This document shows, one piece after another, positions 1 to 9,000 of a stretch of DNA of 9,074 nt. Both the position numbers and the translations under genes were made by a program. The notes beneath the pieces were generated by a model. That model did not search any database. It was not told where the DNA came from and was given only the letters and a program-made list of their open reading frames with translations. This DNA comes from an uncultured Oscillospiraceae bacterium (GTDB lineage Bacteria > Bacillota > Clostridia > Oscillospirales > Oscillospiraceae), in assembly GCA_900762005.1 (NCBI GenBank), contig CAAFEV010000308.1, positions 1 to 9,074 on the forward strand, written 5' to 3'. How positions within the stretch are numbered: position 1 is the first letter of the stretch; the number at the start of each line of letters is the position of its first letter.

Positions 1-3000
1 CAATTGCAGCAGGCTGACGGAAATTATTGTTGACGAAGGCAATATGCAGTATTCCTCGGAAAATGGTGTGCTGTTTGACAAGAACAAGACTGTGCTCTTA
101 CAGCATCCCGGCGGCAAGACAGGCGCTTACGCAATTCCGGACAGCGTGACGCGCATCGGAAATTATGCGTTCTCCGGTTGCACCGGACTGACGAGTGTGA
201 TCATCCCGGACGGCGTGACGAGCATCGGCAGCTATGCGTTCCACGGCTGCACCGGCCTGACGAGCGTGACGATACCGGACAGCGTGACGAACATCGGCAG
301 CTATGCGTTCAACGGCTGCACCGGACTGACGAGAGTGACCATCCCGGAGGGCGTGACGAGCATCGGCAGTTCTGCGTTCTCCTGGTGCACCGGGCTGACG
401 AGTGTGATCATTCCGGAGGGCGTGACGAGCATCGGCAGCCATGCGTTCTACGACTGCACCGGGCTGACGAGTGTGATCATTCCGGAAGGTGTGACAAACA
501 TTGGAATATTAACGTTCCACAATTGCTCGCAGCTGTCCCATGTGCACTTCTTGGGCGATATGCCCACAATCGGAAGTGATGCGTTCTACAATTGCGCAGA
601 AAATTTGACGCTGTGCTATCTCGAGGGTGCGCAGGGGGATTGGGCAGGTTCTGATTATCCCTGCGAGGTCTGGGATTGCACGATTGTGCAGGGCTGTACA
701 GAAACCCTGTACACCTGCAACGACTGCGGAGGCAGCTACACTGTGTCGGGCGAGGGTGAGCATACTTGGAACACAGGCGTAGTGACCACAGAGCCAACCT
801 GCACCGATGAGGGCGAAATGATATTTACCTGCACAATCTGTGCTGCGACCAAGACCGAGACCGAGACGATTGCTGCTCTGGGTCATATTGATGAGAACAG
901 CGACAACATCTGCGACCGCTGCGGAGCGAACCTGAGCGGCGAAGACGAGGTCATCGGTCATGCCGACGTCACGCTTGACAACTATGACGCAGAGAACAAG
1001 CGTCTTGTCCGCAAGCAGGAGACCAACACCGGTGACTTCGCGGCGGACGCGCTGTACTATCTGTTCGACCAGACCGAGGGTCTGCCTGTTGACTGCGCGA
1101 TTATAAACGGTGGCTTCTGCCGCAACAAGGCGGTCACCGGCGACATCAGCTACCTCACCTGCAAGTCCATCCACACCTTCGGCAACGTCGCTTGCCTGCA
1201 AACCGTCACCGGTCAGCAGATTCTCGACGCGCTCGAATGGGGCGCGCGCGATGTCGGCACTGCCGAATGCGGCGGCTTCCTGCAGGTCTCCGGCATTGAG
1301 TATGAAATCCATTCCTACATTGCCTCCACCGTCCAAAAGGACGAAAAGGGTGTCTGGACTGCCGGCCCGACCGGCGAATACCGCGTCAAGAATGTCAAAA
1401 TCGGCGGCAAGCCCATCGATTTGACCGCAAAGTACAACTTGGCGGGCTATAACTACACGCTCCGTGACCTCGGCGACGGCTTTGCCATGTTCAGTGGCTC
1501 GGTCAATGTCAAGGACTATGTCATGGAAGACTACATGGTGCTTGCCAACTACGTCAAGTCCTTCCCGGTTGTCAGCGGACTGCCCACCATCCCGGCTGAC
1601 GGCGAATACAAGGACGTCAACGGCGCAGGCAGAATCAAGGTTGTCACCGAAAAACCCTCTGTCACCGACGGTGAAGCCTTTGTCTTGACAACCGAAATCA
1701 AGGGCGGTGACAAGGTTGTGATTTACAACCCCGCCGCTGCGAAGGCTCTCGGCAGCGAGATTGTCAGTGCCTACTACAAGACGGGTGTCGATGTTACGAT
1801 TGCTGATGACAAGATTTCCGAGCCGGATGAAACAGCGATTTGGACGGTTGCGGCAGATGGTACCGGCTTCAACCTAAGCAATGCCGCAGGCGAAAGGCTC
1901 TCCCTTTATGGTACTTATAACGCTATTCCCTACGATAAAGGGAATGATGCATGGACAGTAGCAGCAGCAACGACAGCCGGTTGTGTATACGTTGTCAATG
2001 AGAACGGCAAGTATATGGTCTGGACGTCCTATGGCAACTTCTCCGCTGGAGATTATTCTGCCGCAAAGGAAGCGGTCTTTGCCATGCAGCTTTTTGTGCA
2101 GGGCGAAGGCGGCTATCCCGATTGCGAGCACGCGAATTTAACTGCAATCCCCGCAAAGGCTGCCACCTGCATCGAGGAGGGCAACCTTGCCTATAGGGAA
2201 TGCGGCGAGTGCAACAAGCTCTTCTTGGATGCCGCTGCAACGCAGCCGACCACCTTGTTGGCAGTTACAATTGCCGCGCTCGGACATGATTGGGGCACAG
2301 GCGTCGCAACTATTCCCGCCACATGCACCGCTGAAGGCAAAATAACCTTCGCCTGCTCCCTGTGCAGCGAGAACCGGATTGAGTCGATTGCAGCCCTTGG
2401 ACACACCGAGGCGATTGACGCAGCCGTCGCTCCGACCTGCACCGCAAGCGGTCTGACCGAGGGCAAGCACTGTTCCGTCTGTGGGGAAATCCTTGTTGCA
2501 CAGCAGATCATTGCCACCTTGGTGCATGTCGATGCAAACGAGGATGACTTCTGCGATGTCTGCGATGCTGGACTACACGTTCCCGGTGAATCCTATCCCA
2601 TCCGCAACACAGGCAAAATTGGGGAGCTTTGTACCGCTCTATCCTCCTTTGCAAACGCCTATTATACTGACAACTATACCTATGCCAATCTCTTCACGCA
2701 GAGCGGTACAACGCTGAAAAACACCATCAGCACCTTGGTAACCTCGAACCGCCAAACGGTCGGTTACGGCGATTTGCGCTATGATTTTGCCAAGACTGAT
2801 GCCTATGAGGGTAGCTCCACCCAACTGCGACTGTTCTATTGCGGCTTGGCTGCAAACAGCACTTGGAGCGGGGATACCGACCTCAGCCGCGAGCATATGT
2901 GGCCGTCATCCAAGGGCGGCGATGCCTGTGATGGCGACCTGCACTCCATGCGCCCGATTGATAAGAATTTGAACTCCAGCCGTGGCTCCTGTCCCTACGG

Positions 3001-6000
3001 CGTGGTAAACGGCGGCAGTGAATGCTATGCGACAACCAATCATTGCAATGCCATCGGCGGCTACCTCGGTGACGGTTATTTTGAACCGCTGGACAATATT
3101 AAGGGCGATGTGGCGCGTGCCATACTCTATGATTATTGTACCTACAGTGCCCTGAACAATCTGAATGCGGTTTTCCAGAGCACTACAGTTCTGCTCAATT
3201 GGATTGCGCTCGACCCGGTAGACCAGTTTGAAATGAGTCGTAACGATGTCATTGAGGGCATTCAAGGCTGCCGTAATCCCTTTGTAGATTATCCGGAGCT
3301 GGCATGGAGAGTATTCAATCAGAGCCCGCCCGCCGATATACCCACGCCCTCGAACTCTCTGACCGCGTGTGCGCACAGCTGGGATGAGGGTGTTGTGACT
3401 ATGGATCCGACATGCACAGAAAACGGCAGCTGCGACTACCTTTGCAGTGTTTGCGGCGGGACCAAGACCGAACCGATTAACAAAATTGACCATGTTGATA
3501 CCAATAGTGACGGCATATGTGATGCCTGCGGTGAATCAACCGCTGAAGAACCGACCGAGTTTACATTCTTAGTCACCTCCGACCTGCACGGGCAGATTTT
3601 CGCAACCGACTACACCGCAGCCCAAACCGGCAGCGGCACCTACAAGCGCGGCTTAACCCGCGTTTCGACCTATGTCAACGAGATGCGTACCGCCTACGGT
3701 GACGATAACGTTTATCTCGCGGACATCGGCGATACCATTCAAGGCACCCCGTTTACCTATTACTATGCCTTCAATCAGCCGACTGTGGACGATCCGGCGG
3801 TCAAGGTGCTGCGCATGATGAACTACGATATGTGGGTCATCGGCAACCATGAATTTAACTATGGCAAGACGATTTTGCAGCGGCAGCTCGATTATGCAAC
3901 CTCCGCAAGCACTGCCACCGAGTCGCAGGTCAAGGTCTGCATGGCAAACTACCTGAAGACCGAAACCAACAATGCCGAAACCAAGGACTGGAAAACCTGG
4001 AACGACTATGCACCTTATGAAATCAAGCAGTTCGGCGATGTCAAGGTCGCAATCATCGGCTTCGGCAACCCGAATGTTCCGAAGTGGGATGTTCCCGCCA
4101 ACTGGGAGGGCATCTACTTTGCCGACATCATCGAAACCTACAAGCATTATGAACCCGAAATGCTCGCGGCAGCGGATATGATTGTTGTCATGGCGCACAG
4201 TGGCATCGGCAGCGACGAGGGCGCGGATTTCATCGAGCGTCTGGTGCAGCAGACCGATTCCATCGCCTTTGCGTTCTCCGGTCACGAGCACGGCAATCAG
4301 GTCAAGAACATCAAGAACAAGAGCGACAAGGATGTTCCCGTTCTGCAGCCGTACACCAAGGCGCGTGTGATTGCGCAGGTGCTCGTCAGCGGCAACAAGA
4401 CCGCAGGCTTCACCGTCACCCCGTCGATTGTCAAAACCGAAAGCTATGCACTTGATACCGCTCTGGCAGGTATACTCCAGCCCTATGAAACCGCAGTCTG
4501 GAACGACTATATGAGCATCAAAATCGGCACGGCGAGCGACAACTTCTCCGCAAGCAACCTCGGCACCGCGCCTTCGGCGTTTATGGATTTGATTAACGCC
4601 GTACAGCTCTGGGGCGCTTACGACAACGGCGGCAAGAATACGCCGGATAACAGCCGCGATGATATCCCAGCACAACTTTCCATCTCTGCGCCGCTGACCT
4701 CCGGCAACAACGTAAGTGTTATCAACCACGGCGATATTACGATTGACGATATTTTTAAGCTCTACCGATATGAGAACTGGTTCTATCAGATTACCATGTC
4801 CGGCGAGGAGGTTCACCAGTGGCTAGAATTTGCCGCTACGAAGATTGAAGTGGACGCAGAGGGAAAACCCTTTGTCTCAACCAGTAACCTGACTTACTAC
4901 GATGTCATCTACGGCGAGGGCTTCTCCTATATCATTGACTATACTAAGGACGCAGGCAGCCGTGTGGTGTCCATGACCTACAACGGCACGGAAATCGCTG
5001 CCGATACCGAGTTCACCGTGGTAGTGAACAACTTCCGCTACAACGGCGGCGGCAACTATGTCAATTGGCTCAATGACCACGGCTGCACCTTCGTTGCAAA
5101 CGACCCCGAGCGTATCATCTATTCCACGCAGTTCGATATGATTCAGGGTGAGGACCTCGGTCAGGTGCGCAGCTTGCTGATAAACTACATTCAAGAGGAG
5201 CAGATTATAACTCCGGAGATTTTCTCTACATGGCGATTAGAACAAGATTACAAGGAAGAATGCGTACACAGTTGGAATACGGGAGAGCAAACTATCGTTC
5301 CGACCTGCACCACCGAAGGCGTGATGACCTTTACCTGCACTGCTTGCAGTGAGATTAAGACCGAGACAATTGTTGCGCTTGGGCACACCGAGGTCATTGA
5401 CGCAGCAGTCGCCCCCACCTGTACCGCAAGCGGTCTGACCGAGGGCAAGCACTGCTCCGTCTGTGAGAGAATTCTTCTTGCACAGCAAACGGTAGATGCA
5501 CTCGGACACACCGAGGTCGTTGACGCGGCAGTTGCCCCGACCTGCACCGCAACAGGCTTGACCGAGGGCAAGCATTGCTCCCGCTGCCATGAGATTCTGG
5601 TCGCACAGCAGACTGTCGCCGCATTAGGGCATGCTGTTGTCATTGACGCAGCGGTCGCCCCGACCTGTACCGCAACAGGCTTGACCGAGGGCAGCCACTG
5701 CTCCCGCTGCCACGAGATTCTGGCTGCGCAACAGACCGTCACCGCTCTGGGACATGACCTTGTACATCATGCGGCACAGGCGGCGACCTGCACCGAAATC
5801 GGCTGGGACGCCTATGACACCTGCACCCGCTGCGATTACACAACCTATGCGGAAATCGCCGCCTTGGGACACGCCGTTGTCATTGACACAGCCGCCGCAC
5901 CGACCTGCACCGAGACGGGCTTGACCGAGGGCAGCCACTGCTCCGTATGCGGAGAAATTCTCACCGCGCAACAGGAGGCCTTGGCACTCGGTCATGCATA

Positions 6001-9000
6001 CGAAGCGGTTATCACGGAACCCACCTATTTTTCGCAGGGCTTCACAACCTACACCTGTTCACGCTGCGGCGAGAGCTATACGGGAGATGCTGTCGCAGCA
6101 CTTGCCCGCACCCCCATCGGTGAAGCTGAGCTGACGCTGGAATTCACTACGGCCTTCTACCGCGGCGTCGCTCTGGAGCCGGGCGTAACCATCCGCTACC
6201 AAGGCAGAGAGTATGATGCGGCGACCGAGCTGGAAATCACCTATTCAGACAACAATAAGGCAGGAACTGCCACGGTTGCCGTCACCGGCATTAACAAATT
6301 CACAGGCTCGGCAGAGCTGCACTTTGACATCGTCTACGAAGTAGTACCGGAGCGCATTGTCAATGTTTCGGCAATCGGAGAAATCGGAAAAATAAGTCTT
6401 TCATGGGGTATGGCTGCAGAGGTCGCCACCGAATCCTACCGGATTTACCGGAAGGTGCTGGGCGAAAACAGCTACACGCTGCTGCAAACCGTTACCGGCC
6501 GGCACACCACCACCTACTCCGATACAGAAGTCTCCCGCAGCGTTACATACCTCTATTACGTGACGGGTGTCGGCAGCTACGGAGCGGAAAGCGCTCCCTC
6601 CGCAGTCGTATCGGCGCAAGCAGCCATTGACTGTGAAGCTCCCACTATTGTTAAGGTTTTTCCGCTTGACAACGCGAGAATAGCCGGCAGCATACAGCTG
6701 ACAGCTACCGTGGCGGACAACATCGCGCCTGTGAGAGTGGAATATGCGTACTCCGTCACAGACGGAGAGTGGCTGGAGCTTGGAACGGCGGACAAAGCCC
6801 CCTTTGCTGTTTCCTTCAACACGGCAGCATTTGCTGATGGCACCGTTACCGTCCGCGCGCGTGCGTATGACGCCGAGAACAACGAAAGCACGCCTTACAC
6901 CCGCACCTATTATATTGACAACACACCGCCGGCGCAGGTTTTGAGCGTAAGCGCAAGTGCTGTGTATTGTACAAGGCTCACGCTGATATGGGATGATGAC
7001 GAGGATATTGACCGTGCCTCTTATATGGTGCAAAAATCAGAGGGAGACGAGTGGACAACGCTTGCGACCGTAAAGAGCGTGGGCTGTAATGTCAGCGGAC
7101 TCCGACCCGGTACGCTCTATCGCTTCCGGGTTGCCTGCAAAGACAGCTGCGGCAATGCAGGAGCGTGGTCCGAGGTCTTCAGCGTAACCACCCCCGTAGA
7201 TGTCACAGTGCCAACCATAACGGCATTGGCCCCTGCTGCCGGCCGCATAAGGGACTGCCTGAGCTTCTCGGCAACCGCCAAGGACGAGTGTGGAATCTCT
7301 TCTATCATCATACAAGCCTCAACCGATTTGGCGACATGGGTTACGCTCAGCGAGACAGCTTACGATTCTCTTCAAAGTGCAACCTGTACGCAAGCAGTTA
7401 ATCCGGAGCAGTACCCCGAGGGCTACTTATATCTCAGAGCAATTGCCGCGGATGAAGCGGGAAATATCAGTGCAGCAGATGCATCCGCGCCTTATACCGG
7501 TTATTATATCGACCGCACGGCTCCCGGCATCCCCACCAATGTGACGGCAACCGGCAATAACGGCTGCATTACGATAGCCTGGGAGCAGGGAACGCAACCG
7601 GACATTGACACCTATACGGTATACCGCTCAGCTACAGAGCAAGGTGACTATGTCAGCATTGCCTCCGGGTTGCGAACCATATCCTATAACGACCGTTCTG
7701 TCGCGGAAAACACAACATACTACTACAAGGTGTCGGTACAGGATACCTGCGGCAACATGAGCGGTCTGTCGCAGAGCTGCTCCGGCAGCGCCGCCGAGGA
7801 CATCGAAAAGCCGGTCGTCTGCAGCATCAGCCAGACTTACCGGCAATCGGTCAGCGATACCTATAATACCGTCAGCATTCTGGCCAGAGACAACAGCCGT
7901 TTGCGTGAAATAGTCGTGGAATACAAGGCTCAGAACGCAGCAGAATATGCCCTGTTAAGCAGAATCGGCGAAATCAACGCTTACAGCAAGGTTGTTTCCG
8001 TTTCCCTGCCTGTCTCTGACTTTGCTCACGGAGAAGTGATTCAGATACGTGCTTACTGTGTGGATGCGGCAGGACTGCAATCAGACACCGTTTCTGCGTC
8101 CTATACAGTAGACCGTTGCGCGCCGCAAGTACAGAATTTTAGCGCCTCCATACAGGCAGACAGCTGTGAGCTGACCTGGAGTGGCAGCGAAGAAGCGGAT
8201 GTGAGCGGGTATCGCATTTCACGCGCAACAGACGGCAGCAGTTACCATGTTCTCGGTACACGCGCGGTAAATGCCGACGGTGTCTACACCTTCACGGATT
8301 CTGTGGCGGCAGGTACGCCAAGAACCTATCGCTACAGGCTGACGGCTATTGACAGGCTGGGCAATTCTTCAAACTATGAAACCGAGGTTGCCTACACACC
8401 GGCAGTTGACGAGACGACCGGAAGCGTCAACAAAGCACCAATTGCAACCATCAACGCACCCTACTACATGGAGGTGGGTGTTGAGGAATACTTCGACGCG
8501 AGTGCCTCAAGAGATGACGGAGGCATTGTAAGTTATGCCTGGGACTTCGGGGACGGCACGTCCTCTGAGACGGCGCGGGCAGTGAAGAAATTCAATACTG
8601 CCGGTGAGTATACAGTCGCTTTAACCGTCAGCGATGACGAAGGTCTGTCGGCAACCGTTACCGTAACCATTACGGTCAAGCCGCGCAGCGAGTTAGGCGT
8701 ATTGAAGGTTAAGGTCCTCGATGAAAATTACGAAGCACTCTCCGGATTCCCTGTCACCTTTGACCTTGACCGGGCACAAAAGACTGTCGTTGTCACGGAT
8801 AAGCAAGGCGTGGCCACTGTACAGCTTCCGGCCGGAGAGCATGAAGTCGGCGCTTACAAAAGCGGGTATCTGCCGGCGAAGAAGGTCGCGGCTGTTTTGC
8901 CAAATGCCGAGAGAACCGTCACTCTGATGATGATTCAGCAGGAAATCGTGACAGGTGAGTTTGAAATCACCAAAATGAAGCTGGACGAAATCATTGCAGC

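Noticed and set aside
125..538. Regularly spaced repeats, considered as a CRISPR array
   Set aside because: There are no unique spacers: the whole 69-base unit repeats and codes in frame for LRR residues.
178..579. Plus-strand ORF with a His/Asp/Arg-rich 23-residue repeat
   Set aside because: It is the LRR array read in another frame; its repetitiveness comes from the 69-bp units.
509..1336. Minus-strand ORF of 275 codons
   Set aside because: It overlaps the LRR tail, linker 1 and the UshA-like domain of the real frame. It looks like the mirror of biased codons, and no family is visible.
3488..3535. DTNSDG motif considered as a dockerin
   Set aside because: Only one loop is present at each site, without the second duplicated loop and helices of a dockerin. 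The CxxC pair inside it is also foreign to dockerins.
3653..4816. Long minus-strand ORF of 387 codons
   Set aside because: It lies antisense to the CpdB module, whose catalytic motifs are intact on the + strand. The antisense translation shows no recognisable motif and is explained by GC-rich third positions that suppress stops.
5381..5989. 123-bp repeats, considered as a mobile or regulatory repeat array
   Set aside because: The units are in frame, keep codon structure and Cys spacing, and match other linkers in the same protein.
5237..5995. Several overlapping minus-strand ORFs with repeated Ala/Gly/Cys-rich segments
   Set aside because: All mirror the 123-bp cysteine repeat block. The + frame continues from both flanking domains through the block.
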